The notes under the pieces are model-generated. The model was not told where the DNA came from and did not search any database. It saw only the letters and a list, made by a program, of their open reading frames with translations. Both the position numbers and the translations under genes were made by a program. Below are positions 1 through 6,224 of a stretch of DNA of 11,558 nucleotides, in pieces (within the stretch, counting starts at the first letter, position 1; each line of letters begins with the position of its first letter). Origin of the DNA: FEN-727 sp036508635 (GTDB lineage: Bacteria; Actinomycetota; Geothermincolia; Fen-727; Anoxymicrobiaceae); the NCBI GenBank assembly GCA_036508635.1, contig DATCGY010000252.1:1-11558 (forward strand). The letters run 5' to 3'.

Positions 1-1
1 G

Positions 2-679
2 CTCCACGAGCGCGCCGACGAGATAGCGCTCGACACGATCGAGACCAACCGCGCGCTGGCCACCGTCGGCCAGCAGCTCATCACCGAGGGCATAAGCGTT
101 CTCACGCACTGCAACTCCGGGCCACTGGCGGCTCTCAGGTACGGAACCGCGCTCGGAGTGCTGATAGAGGCTCACCGGCTGGGCAAGCATATTCACGTCT
201 ATGCCGACGAGACGCGGCCTCTCCTTCAGGGATCCCGCCTCACGGCGTGGGAGCTCGGTACATCGGGAGTGCCTTATACGATCCTTCCCGACAACGCGGC
301 CGCTGCTCTCATGAAGCAGGGGCGTGTCGACGCGGTCATGACTGGAGCGGACCGCATAGCATCGAACGGCGACACCGCCAACAAGATCGGGACGTACTCG
401 ATCGCCGTTCTGGCGAGGGTCCACGGCATCCCGTTCTACATCGCCGCCCCGGGCTCGACGATCGACATGGCGTGCGCCGGTGGCGCCGACATGGTCATTG
501 AGGAGCGCAACGCGGAGGAGGTCCGAAGCTGCGGAGGCGCTCAGACCGCGCCGAGGAACGCTCCCGCATTCAATCCCGCATTCGATATCACTCCCGCCGA
601 ATACATAGAGGCGATTGTCACCGAAAAGGGCATCATCCGGCCACCGTACGAGAAAAACCTGCGCGTGTTCGGTAAATAG
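2..679 (+). CDS. mtnA: S-methyl-5-thioribose-1-phosphate isomerase, 3' part
   Basis: MtnA interconverts 5-methylthioribose-1-phosphate and 5-methylthioribulose-1-phosphate in the cytosolic methionine salvage pathway; the fold is related to eIF2B subunits. The reading frame is open from base 2, so the start lies outside the window; an internal ATG at 158 is not the true start. Visible family motifs are THCNSG, with the catalytic Cys codon at 110-112, YADETRPLLQGSRLTAWEL just after it, and GADRIASNGD with the catalytic Asp at 350-352. KIGTYSIAVLARVHGIPFY and a C-terminal NPAFDITPAEYI segment follow. About 225 residues are visible of a usual length near 340-350, and the C-terminus looks complete. 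The next gene starts 63 bases downstream on the same strand. Naming is confident; some homologues act on related sugar phosphates, which the sequence cannot exclude. Confidence 0.95.
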   Translation, partial: LHERADEIALDTIETNRALATVGQQLITEGISVLTHCNSGPLAALRYGTALGVLIEAHRLGKHIHVYADETRPLLQGSRLTAWELGTSGVPYTILPDNAAAALMKQGRVDAVMTGADRIASNGDTANKIGTYSIAVLARVHGIPFYIAAPGSTIDMACAGGADMVIEERNAEEVRSCGGAQTAPRNAPAFNPAFDITPAEYIEAIVTEKGIIRPPYEKNLRVFGK

Positions 680-742
680 TAGCGCCGGGTCTTGAGGCTG
701 ACGTCAGTTGCCGGTTTTGTTTGACGGAGTCTGGGAGAACTG

Positions 743-1852
743 ATGAATGAAAAGGCGATGATCCTCGCTGCCGGCCTGGGCACCAGGCTGATGCCGCTCA
801 CCAACGACATCGCGAAGCCGATGGTGCCCATCGTCAACATTCCTGTCATGGAGCACATCCTCAGGCTGCTGGCCCGCTGTGGCTTCAAAGAGGCGGTGGC
901 CAACCTGCATTGCCTTCCCGACGACATAACCGGCTTCTTTGAGGACGGTTCGCGCTGGGGCCTCGACCTGCGCTACTCCTTCGAGGAGCGCCTGATGGGC
1001 ACCGCCGGAGGCGTGAAAAAATGTGAGGATTTCCTCGGAAGCGACACGTTCATCGTGATCAGCGGTGACGCGCTCACCGACGTCGACCTTTACGAGTTCC
1101 TCGAGTTCCACGCGGATAGAGGCGCGCTCGCGTCCATGGTCGTGACACAGGTAGCCGAGACGTCCAGGTATGGGATAGTGCTCGCCGACGATGATGGCCT
1201 TGTGACCGGGTTCCAGGAGAAGCCGCCGGAAGCCGAGGCGCTGAGCAACGTGGCAAACTCCGGCATCTATGCTTTTGAGCCGGAGGTCTTCGACCTTATC
1301 CCGTCGGGCAGGCCGTACGACTTCGGCCGCGAGGTCTTCCCGCTCCTGGTCGAACGCGGGGAGGCGCTTTACGCCTGGACCCATTCCTGCTACTGGAACG
1401 ATGTCGGCAGCATCGAGGAGTACCAGCGGGGCAACTTCGACGCGCTCGAGGGCAGGGTCAGGGTGGACATGCCGGGCCGCGAGATAGCCCCGGGCGTCTG
1501 GGTCGGAGCCGACACACGCGTCAACCGAGATGTCATAATGACTCCTCCCGTCTGCATCGGCGACCGCTGCGTCATCGAAGAGGGGGCACGCCTGCTCGGC
1601 CCCGTCATCGTCGGCCCGGACACGGTCGTGAGCGGGGGAGCGGTCCTCTACCGCGGCATAAAATGGGGCGGCGGGTACATCGGGCGCGACGCGAGCCTCC
1701 TTGGAAGCATAGTCGGCAAAGGCTCGCACATTGGAAAAGGCGCGGTACTCCTGGACGGCACCGTGATCGGAAGCGGTTCGGTGATCGAAGATGGCATAGT
1801 GATAGACCCAAGTGTTAGAATCTTGCCGGACACCAGTGTCGACGGAGGGTGA
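743..1852 (+). CDS. Sugar-phosphate nucleotidyltransferase with hexapeptide-repeat C-terminus (mannose-1-phosphate guanylyltransferase-like)
   Basis: Predicted to join a sugar-1-phosphate to an NTP, making an activated sugar for surface polysaccharide or glycan synthesis in the cytosol. Residues 1 to about 235 form the nucleotidyltransferase domain: AAGLGTRLMPLT with the glycine-rich NTP loop, then AKPMVPIVN with the conserved Lys, and ISGDALTDVDL with the metal-binding Asp. From about residue 245 the chain has spaced I/V-G-x-x-x/V repeats typical of a left-handed beta-helix (IGDRCVIEEGARLLGP, IGRDASLLGSIVGKGSHIGKG, VIGSGSVIEDG). The ATG has a GGGAGA Shine-Dalgarno sequence just upstream. At 369 residues it matches GMPPB-like enzymes. 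In some bacteria this module is fused to a phosphomannomutase domain; here the frame stops after the helix and nothing downstream resembles that domain. The sugar and base specificity cannot be read from the sequence. Confidence 0.88.
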   Translation: MNEKAMILAAGLGTRLMPLTNDIAKPMVPIVNIPVMEHILRLLARCGFKEAVANLHCLPDDITGFFEDGSRWGLDLRYSFEERLMGTAGGVKKCEDFLGSDTFIVISGDALTDVDLYEFLEFHADRGALASMVVTQVAETSRYGIVLADDDGLVTGFQEKPPEAEALSNVANSGIYAFEPEVFDLIPSGRPYDFGREVFPLLVERGEALYAWTHSCYWNDVGSIEEYQRGNFDALEGRVRVDMPGREIAPGVWVGADTRVNRDVIMTPPVCIGDRCVIEEGARLLGPVIVGPDTVVSGGAVLYRGIKWGGGYIGRDASLLGSIVGKGSHIGKGAVLLDGTVIGSGSVIEDGIVIDPSVRILPDTSVDGG

Positions 1853-1940
1853 CCCGGGGCTGGCGCTCTCCAATTCTTTCAAACCTCTCCACGTGAACAG
1901 ACGTACTGTCCGTGCGCTTCTATAAGGGGAGGTTGGCCTC

Positions 1941-2615
1941 ATGCGCATCTCGTCTCTCGGTGAAGAGCTACTCGACCTCGTCTACCCGTCCAGTTGCATC
2001 GGATGCGGCTCAGCCGGCTGTTCGCTGTGCGAGAGCTGTTTTGTATCGCTCGCGGGCCGAGCTCATATCGGAGAACTTGACCCCCATAATGACGGTACGC
2101 CTGCGGCTATCACCGGTTACCGCGCCGCGTGCGCGTACGAGGGCGTAGCCAGGAAGATGGTCCTCGGGCTCAAGTCGTCCGCACGCCGTTTCGCCGCGCC
2201 CCTCGGTCTTCTGATGGTCGCCGCCGCCGGCAACGACCCGGACTACCTGCTGTGCGATTCGGTCTGCTTCGTTCCGTCCGACAGGAAGAAGATCGCCCAG
2301 CGAGGTTACAACCCTGCCGAGGTGCTCGCCCGCTCGGTTGCCGTTCACTTCGACAGGCCGCTCGAGGACCGCCTTCTAAAGGTCAGGAACACGCTCGACC
2401 AGGATACGGTCCGTGGAGCGGACCGCTGGTCGAACGTCGTCGGGGCATTCGCGGTGAAGCCGGGCCACGCCGCCACCGGGCGCGTCCTTCTCGTAGACGA
2501 CGTCTTGACGACAGGCGCCACCGCCAATTTCTGCGCGGGCGCCCTGCGGAAATCCGGAGCGAGCGAGGTTTACCTGCTGGTAGCGGCGAAGGCAATACTG
2601 AGAAGGGAGGGTTGA
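1941..2615 (+). CDS. comF: ComF family protein (zinc ribbon plus phosphoribosyltransferase)
   Basis: ComF/GntX-type cytosolic protein, linked in naturally competent species to DNA uptake and single-strand DNA handling; the exact biochemical role is unsettled. The N-terminus carries a cysteine cluster (C19-x2-C22, C27, C30-x2-C33) consistent with a small zinc ribbon. The remainder is a type I phosphoribosyltransferase fold: FVPSDRKKIAQRGYNPAEVLA is the family signature with the RGYN element, and VLLVDDVLTTGAT (residues 182-194) is the PRPP-binding loop. At 224 residues it is full length. The start is supported by GGGGAGGT at 1926-1933, eight bases from the ATG. It is followed by flgM 262 bases downstream, an echo of the Bacillus comF-flgM region, and together with hpf it brackets the ncRNA at 3236-3459. 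No other competence genes are visible here. Confidence 0.92.
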   Translation: MRISSLGEELLDLVYPSSCIGCGSAGCSLCESCFVSLAGRAHIGELDPHNDGTPAAITGYRAACAYEGVARKMVLGLKSSARRFAAPLGLLMVAAAGNDPDYLLCDSVCFVPSDRKKIAQRGYNPAEVLARSVAVHFDRPLEDRLLKVRNTLDQDTVRGADRWSNVVGAFAVKPGHAATGRVLLVDDVLTTGATANFCAGALRKSGASEVYLLVAAKAILRREG

Positions 2616-2634
2616 CCCTCGCCAGCGGGAAAGA

Positions 2635-2661
2635 ATAGTACTAAAATCCCCCTAGTAGTAT
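2635..2661 (+). other. Imperfect stem-loop after comF
   Basis: ATAGTACTA at 2635-2643 pairs with TAGTAGTAT at 2653-2661 over nine positions with one mismatch, enclosing a C-rich loop. It begins 20 bases after the comF stop. No clean U tract follows, so it may be a protein-binding site or weak RNA structure and not a standard terminator. Confidence 0.3.
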
Positions 2662-2696
2662 ATTTCGGGAGTGCCGGGGGGCGCGGGCGAGTCGAT

Positions 2697-2720
2697 TATT
2701 CACCCGAATAGACTATTTTT
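2697..2720 (+). terminator. Weak candidate terminator downstream of comF
   Basis: TATTC (2697-2701) and GAATA (2706-2710) form a 5-bp stem with an ACCC loop, followed within a few bases by a run of five T at 2716-2720. The stem is short and AU-rich, so termination would be inefficient. It could separate comF transcription from the flgM promoter at 2812. Confidence 0.3.
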
Positions 2721-2811
2721 ATCGTCAGGTAAGGTGTGGAAGAGGGCGCCACGCGAATGGTTTTGCGGCTCAGGCTCTAAAGGCAGTTCAGCTACCCTGG
2801 TTAGATGTCGA

Positions 2812-2820
2812 TGGTATACT
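2812..2820 (+). promoter_or_regulatory. Extended -10 promoter candidate for flgM
   Basis: TGGTATACT matches the extended -10 form TGn-TATAAT with one mismatch in the hexamer (TATACT). No good -35 hexamer lies 16-18 bases upstream, as is usual for extended -10 promoters. Predicted initiation near 2827 would give a leader of about 50 nt before the flgM ATG. No convincing sigma-28 (TAAA/GCCGATAA) promoter was seen in the gap. Confidence 0.45.
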
Positions 2821-2877
2821 TGAAATCGACACGGGAAGCAACGCCAGAGCGTGTGGGCCTGTTGCGGGTGAGGAACA

Positions 2878-3147
2878 ATGCAGTTATCTGACAGAGAAAT
2901 ACAGAACACGCTGGACCTTCTGCGAAAGAAGCAGGCAATGGGTCAGCATGAAGAGACGGCGACGCTGACCGCCGAAGAGATCGAGGACATCCAGCAAGTC
3001 GTCAAGAAGATCGACGAAGTACCCCCTGTCCGCCAGGACAGGGTGGAAAAAGTTCGCAAGGCTCTCGAGAGCTCGAGCTATAACGTGACCGGCGACGACG
3101 TGGCGAAGAAGCTGATCGGTCGTATGATAAGCGACAAGCTGATCTAA
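2878..3147 (+). CDS. flgM: Anti-sigma-28 factor FlgM
   Basis: FlgM binds the flagellar sigma factor FliA/SigD and holds late flagellar genes off until the hook is finished. The product has 89 residues, the normal size. The N-terminal half is polar and probably disordered; the C-terminal half carries the FlgM signature around residues 50-89 (VRQDRVEKVRKALESSSYNV, then the VAKKLIGRMI helix), which forms the sigma-binding helices. The N-terminus has a predicted helix rich in Q, E and K and no signal peptide, as expected for a substrate of flagellar export. GGTGAGG at 2867-2873 sits four bases before the ATG. No other flagellar gene lies in this window, so it is physically separate from any flagellar cluster; the nearest context is comF upstream. 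The family is short and divergent, so confidence rests on the C-terminal motif. Confidence 0.82.
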   Translation: MQLSDREIQNTLDLLRKKQAMGQHEETATLTAEEIEDIQQVVKKIDEVPPVRQDRVEKVRKALESSSYNVTGDDVAKKLIGRMISDKLI

Positions 3148-3235
3148 GGCACTCGAGGGACGATCCGTACCAACTTGTTTAATAACTCTCTCCGCGTTAC
3201 CATCATTTTGGTTTCTCTTGCGAATCGTAATTTGT

Positions 3236-3459
3236 GTTCGGGTCTCGGTCTGTGGTTGAAAGTCGATGCCAGTCGCAGGCGAAACGACCCACGTAAGGCA
3301 ACTAATGGTTGCTGAGCATGGTGCGGCTTAGGGGTAAGTCCTGCCCCCTCCAAAGGGGAGAAGTGGGCGTGGTCCTGTTCAGCAGAACGGGGCTGCAAAC
3401 TCTCAGCAGGCGAGTGTGGGGCCAAAGACCAGGTCAGCGGGACCCGAACCTCTTTTTTC
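3236..3459 (+). ncRNA. raiA RNA: Structured non-coding RNA, probable raiA-motif RNA
   Basis: Seen directly: 3236-3247 and 3438-3449 are complementary over 12 consecutive positions (one G-U), closing a domain of about 214 nt. A U-rich tract with six T follows at 3453-3458, as at an intrinsic terminator. Inside are further stems: 3252-3258 with 3285-3292 (one bulge), 3297-3302 with 3308-3313 (six pairs), and 3374-3380 with 3385-3391 (seven pairs, AGCA loop). A C-run at 3344-3348 can pair with either 3331-3334 or 3355-3358. Nothing here has convincing coding character on either strand. Established knowledge: the raiA-motif RNA of Bacillota and Actinomycetota typically lies between raiA and comFC and is about this size; its deletion in Clostridium acetobutylicum impairs sporulation and aggregation. 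Here the element lies between comF and hpf/raiA, with flgM and csp also intervening. Identity is inferred from position, size and architecture, not from a covariance-model match. No clear promoter was found. Confidence 0.72.
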
Positions 3460-3496
3460 TCCGAAACCGCAAGGTGCTGTGCCGGCCTTGGATGCT

Positions 3497-3607
3497 CGCG
3501 AAACATCGCGGTCGCTGAAAGGCTTCGCCGGATCGGCTATCGGCCTGAGCCGCGCGCAGGGCTCGGTAGACACCAATTGCCCCGTATGGTAACCTACCGA
3601 AAACGGT
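3497..3607 (+). other. GC-rich stem-loops between the ncRNA and csp
   Basis: The stretch after the ncRNA U tract holds several small hairpins: CGCG 3497-3500 with 3507-3510; 3545-3551 with 3560-3566 (seven pairs including one G-U); and ACCG 3596-3599 with CGGT 3604-3607 around an A4 loop, just upstream of the csp ribosome-binding site. Cold-shock genes often have structured leaders, so some of this may affect csp expression. That depends on where transcription starts, and if the 3567-3595 promoter is used only the last hairpin is close to the message start. Confidence 0.35.
3567..3595 (+). promoter_or_regulatory. Promoter candidate for csp
   Basis: TAGACA at 3567-3572 (five of six to the -35 consensus) is separated by 17 bases from TAACCT at 3590-3595. 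The latter is preceded by TGG, giving an extended -10 arrangement. The -10 hexamer is weak (three of six). Initiation near 3602 would leave about 24 nt before the GTG start of csp. Confidence 0.4.
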
Positions 3608-3625
3608 TTGGGACTGGGGGAGAGA

Positions 3626-3829
3626 GTGGAATCTGGAGTTGTAAAGTGGTTTAACCCGGAGAAGGGGTTCGGCTTCATCGAGCGCGAGAACGGGGACGAC
3701 GTTTTCGTCCACTTCTCGGACATACAGGCCGATGGCTACAGAACCTTGAACGAGGGCGAGGCAGTACAGTTTGAAGTTGTTGAAGGGGACAGGGGTCCTA
3801 AGGCGACCCAAGTCACCAGGCAAAGCTGA
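3626..3829 (+). CDS. csp: Cold-shock domain protein (CspA family)
   Basis: Small cytosolic OB-fold protein that binds single-stranded RNA and DNA and melts RNA secondary structure. With the GTG at 3626 the product is 67 residues, the normal Csp length, and begins M-E-S-G-V-V-K-W-F as in most family members; a TTG at 3608 would add six atypical residues. GGGGGAG at 3616-3622 serves as Shine-Dalgarno, slightly close to the start. Both RNA-binding motifs are present: RNP1-like KGFGFIE and RNP2-like DVFVHFS. The C-terminus (GDRGPKATQVTRQ) is also typical. It lies between the ncRNA and hpf on the same strand and is followed by a strong stem-loop. Whether it is cold-induced cannot be read from the sequence. 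Confidence 0.93.
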   Translation: MESGVVKWFNPEKGFGFIERENGDDVFVHFSDIQADGYRTLNEGEAVQFEVVEGDRGPKATQVTRQS

Positions 3830-3851
3830 TCAAGAATCGAGCTATTATTAA

Positions 3852-3890
3852 GCAACCCCATTCTTACCATATGGTCTAAGGTGGGGTTGC
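3852..3890 (+). other. Strong stem-loop between csp and hpf
   Basis: GCAACCCCA (3852-3860) and TGGGGTTGC (3882-3890) are perfect 9-base complements. Inside, CTTA 3863-3866 pairs with TAAG 3877-3880, and CC 3867-3868 pairs with GG 3873-3874. The centre ACCATATGGT (3866-3875) is itself a palindrome. The structure starts 22 bases after the csp stop. No U tract follows on either strand, so it may be a non-canonical terminator, a 3'-end stabiliser for csp mRNA, or an operator. Confidence 0.6.
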
Positions 3891-3950
3891 ACTCTTGATA
3901 CGGGGCAGTAAGCGTGTGACCAGGCATTGTAAGCTTCGGAGGTATTCGGG

Positions 3951-4517
3951 TTGCAGGTCGTCATAAAGGGAAAGAACATCGAGGTAACGGAGGCGCTACG
4001 CGATCACGCGCGCCAGAAGGTCATGAAGATCGAGAAACTCGACCTGGGCTTCAAGGAGATCGAAGTCAAACTCATTATCGAAAAGAATCCGAGTATACAG
4101 ATCAACCAGATCGCTGAGTTGACGCTGTACGGCAGCGGGCGGATCCTTCGCGCCACCGAGCGCGACCGCGACATGTATGTGGCGATCGACAAGGCCGTCT
4201 CCAAGCTGGCTCGCCAGATCAAGAAGTACCACGGCAAGCAGATAAACCGCACACAGGCGCAGGAGAGCGACCGCACACAGGCGCAGGAGAGCGCCCTGCG
4301 TGCGCAGTTCATACCCACATCGCCGAGCGAGGGCATGCCCGTCATAGTTAAAGAGAAGTCCATCGCTCTAAAGCCGATGACCCCGGAAGAGGCCGCACTC
4401 CAGATGGAGATGCTCGGCCATGATTTCTTCGTCTTTGTCAACGCGGACACCGATAACACCAACGTGATATACAGGCGCAAAGATGGTGATTTCGGGTTGA
4501 TAGACACCTCTCGATAG
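3951..4517 (+). CDS. hpf: Ribosome hibernation promoting factor, long form
   Basis: HPF/RaiA binds the 30S decoding region in stationary phase; the long form also drives 70S dimerisation into 100S particles through its C-terminal domain. The product has 188 residues. Residues 1 to about 95 are the S30AE domain (MQVVIKGKNIEVTEALRDHA at the N-terminus, later RDRDMYVAIDKAVSKLARQI). After a flexible linker, about residues 130-188 form the dimerisation domain (KPMTPEEAALQMEMLGHDFF and NVIYRRKDGDFGLI). The start is TTG, supported by GGAGGT at 3938-3943 seven bases upstream and by the canonical N-terminus. The linker contains a perfect 24-base tandem duplication at 4246-4293. The usual hpf-secA-prfB order is interrupted here by two HD-domain genes. 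Confidence 0.95.
   Translation: MQVVIKGKNIEVTEALRDHARQKVMKIEKLDLGFKEIEVKLIIEKNPSIQINQIAELTLYGSGRILRATERDRDMYVAIDKAVSKLARQIKKYHGKQINRTQAQESDRTQAQESALRAQFIPTSPSEGMPVIVKEKSIALKPMTPEEAALQMEMLGHDFFVFVNADTDNTNVIYRRKDGDFGLIDTSR
4246..4293 (+). repeat. 24-bp perfect tandem duplication in the hpf linker
   Basis: Bases 4246-4269 and 4270-4293 are identical. The unit is a multiple of three and encodes RTQAQES plus a junction residue twice (RTQAQESD, RTQAQESA), in the disordered linker between the ribosome-binding and dimerisation domains, so the frame is kept. Perfect identity suggests a recent slippage or duplication event. Confidence 0.9.
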
Positions 4518-4527
4518 GAGGTTTCGG

Positions 4528-4614
4528 GTGGCAGGGTTGGTCAACGCCTCCAAGAAGGTCCTCAAGTTCATTGCTGAAATTTTCCTGGTCGGGGGTGCCG
4601 GCATACGATGGTAG
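4528..4614 (+). CDS. Possible 28-residue small protein or leader ORF, coupled to the HD-GYP gene
   Basis: A GTG at 4528 follows a near-perfect Shine-Dalgarno sequence, AGGAGGT (4516-4522), by five bases, the best such signal in this part of the window. It opens a 28-codon frame that ends at TAG 4612-4614, overlapping the ATG (4608-4610) of the HD-GYP gene by seven bases. The product is short, basic and partly hydrophobic (SKKVLKFIAEIFLVGGAG), compatible with an amphipathic or membrane-associated helix. It starts ten bases after the hpf stop. The HD-GYP frame itself has a stop at 4575-4577, so this strong site cannot serve that gene directly. It may be a real small protein or simply a leader that delivers ribosomes to the next start by translational coupling. 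I recognise no family. Confidence 0.45.
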   Translation: MAGLVNASKKVLKFIAEIFLVGGAGIRW

Positions 4615-6224
4615 GTCGATCCAAGCTCGAGCTGGATGATTCCCTCTTCGAGAAGAGGCAGCCACGCCGTGGCGGGAACACCGGCGAGAAGGCCGCACGG
4701 CCTCCCCGGGGCAGGGCGGACAACGCGCTCGCCGTTCTGCTGGTGCTCACTGCGGCGCTTATTGCGCTTCTTGCACTGACTTATAAAAAAGAGAACTGGT
4801 GGGCTGTCTGGCTCATCGGCATCATCTTCCTTGCGTCCGAACTCTTTGCACTTCCGATGAAGCCGGGCGGCCGACTCTCCCTGGCCCTCGTGCCGCTCGT
4901 GATCAGCATGATGGTGTGCGGTCCCGTCGGCACGGCTGTCGTCGCGCTGTTCGGGATACCCGTCTTCTACCTCGAGAGAGGAGAGCAGGGCACACGCAAG
5001 GTAATATACAACACCGCGGAGATCTTCTTCGCCGCCGGGGCAGCGGCGTGGGTGTTCCGTCACACGGGCGGTGGGGTTATCGACACGTCGCTCAAGAACG
5101 GCGGCAAGCTCGTCATCCCGTGGATACTGGCGGTGCTTGTTTTCTTTGTATTCAATACGATCCTGGCGTCCCTGGTCTTGACGCCGACCGGCGAGCGTGT
5201 GACCCGGTACTGGCAGAGACGGCTACTGAACAAGTTTCCAGGATACGTACTCTACGGCGGCATAGGTTTCCTTGCGGCGATCGTGTACGTCAAGCTCGAG
5301 TTCCCCGTCGTGGTACTGCTCTTCGCGCCTCTACTCGCGATCAGGGTCGTCTACACGAGGTACGGGACGATGCGTGACGTATGCGACGACACGACCCTCG
5401 CTGTTATGGATGCGGTCGAGAGGCGCGGCATGTTCAACGAGGGGCACAGCACGGGCGTTGCCGACATGGCAACCGCGATAGCCGAAGAGATGGAATTCCC
5501 CGAGGAGGATATCCACTACATCCGGCAGGGGGCGCTGCTCCACGACATCGGCAGACTCGCGCTCGACCCTTCACTTTTCGAGATTACGGAGCCCCTGACG
5601 CCGGAACAGTACGACGAGATAAAGACGCACCCGCTCGTAGCGGCAAACATAGTCTCTAAAGAGCCTTCGTTCGCGGTAGTGGCACCTTCCATCCGCCATC
5701 ACCACGAGATGATAGATGGCAGCGGATACCCGGACGGGCTCGCCGGCGAGACCATACCGATCGGTGCGAGAATACTCCACGTCGCCGATTCGTTCGATGC
5801 GATGCAGAGGCCGACGGCGTTCAGGGGGCCTCTGAGCAAGCACGATGCGGCATCCGAAGTCATCCGGGCGAAAGGGACAGAATTCGATCCCGCCGTGGTC
5901 GACGCCTTTGTGAAGGTGGTGACTAGGCGGGGTGTCTGGGAGGGCGCGCTAAAGCAGAAACTTCGCATGCCCGCGGCAAAAATGGCCGAGCAGCCCAGGC
6001 TCCTCGAGGAGCCCGAGCAGGCCAAGCTCGAGGTGGCCGCAACGACGCCGGGGGCGCGGCCCGAGGCGCCGGCCGGCGCCACGCCCGCGGACGGCATCAA
6101 ATACAGCGAAGTAAGGGACGAGATAGAAAAAGACATTCGCGAATGGGAAAGGTCTGACATTGCCAGGTCGAGACGAGAGCCCCGAAGAAGGGCGCCGAGA
6201 AAGAAAAAAGACCCGGAAGCCTAG
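4608..6224 (+). CDS. Membrane HD-GYP domain protein (probable c-di-GMP phosphodiesterase)
   Basis: Predicted membrane-anchored phosphodiesterase; canonical HD-GYP enzymes hydrolyse cyclic di-GMP at a di- or tri-metal centre. The 538 residues read: a basic polar N-terminus (1-37); about six or seven hydrophobic segments (roughly 39-59, 65-84, 90-122, 137-150, 168-192, 211-228, 231-249); an HD-GYP domain from about 260 to 425; and a polar charged tail rich in A, E and R. Motifs include GHSTG (H280), HDIGR (H312-D313, with R in place of the usual K), THP, HHE at 365-367, DGSGYP at 370-375 and HVADSFDAM. The signature is complete, so catalysis is plausible. The ATG at 4608 is the first start after an in-frame stop at 4575; a GGGGGTG lies upstream. 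It overlaps the small ORF by 7 bases and the next gene by 65. No sensory domain other than the membrane region is recognisable. Confidence 0.88.
   Translation: MVGRSKLELDDSLFEKRQPRRGGNTGEKAARPPRGRADNALAVLLVLTAALIALLALTYKKENWWAVWLIGIIFLASELFALPMKPGGRLSLALVPLVISMMVCGPVGTAVVALFGIPVFYLERGEQGTRKVIYNTAEIFFAAGAAAWVFRHTGGGVIDTSLKNGGKLVIPWILAVLVFFVFNTILASLVLTPTGERVTRYWQRRLLNKFPGYVLYGGIGFLAAIVYVKLEFPVVVLLFAPLLAIRVVYTRYGTMRDVCDDTTLAVMDAVERRGMFNEGHSTGVADMATAIAEEMEFPEEDIHYIRQGALLHDIGRLALDPSLFEITEPLTPEQYDEIKTHPLVAANIVSKEPSFAVVAPSIRHHHEMIDGSGYPDGLAGETIPIGARILHVADSFDAMQRPTAFRGPLSKHDAASEVIRAKGTEFDPAVVDAFVKVVTRRGVWEGALKQKLRMPAAKMAEQPRLLEEPEQAKLEVAATTPGARPEAPAGATPADGIKYSEVRDEIEKDIREWERSDIARSRREPRRRAPRKKKDPEA

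Noticed and set aside
1895..1926. ACAG-5-CTGT inverted repeat and TATAAG upstream of comF, as an operator or SOS box with a promoter
   Set aside because: The arms are only four bases, do not match a known LexA box, and no -35 lies at proper spacing from TATAAG.
704..1948. Long open frame on the minus strand opposite the nucleotidyltransferase
   Set aside because: It is antisense to a gene with clear family motifs and its translation shows no recognisable domain; long antisense frames are common in high-GC DNA.
3388..3440. Resemblance to a class I cyclic di-GMP riboswitch (GCAAAC, later CAAAG followed by a short hairpin)
   Set aside because: Only short fragments fit, the spacing is wrong, and the segment lies inside the 12-bp-closed domain. 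It also does not directly lead a gene as an expression platform would.
3144..3506. Open frames on both strands across the comF-hpf gap as possible proteins
   Set aside because: Their translations are low-complexity and motif-free, and the region is better explained by paired RNA structure.
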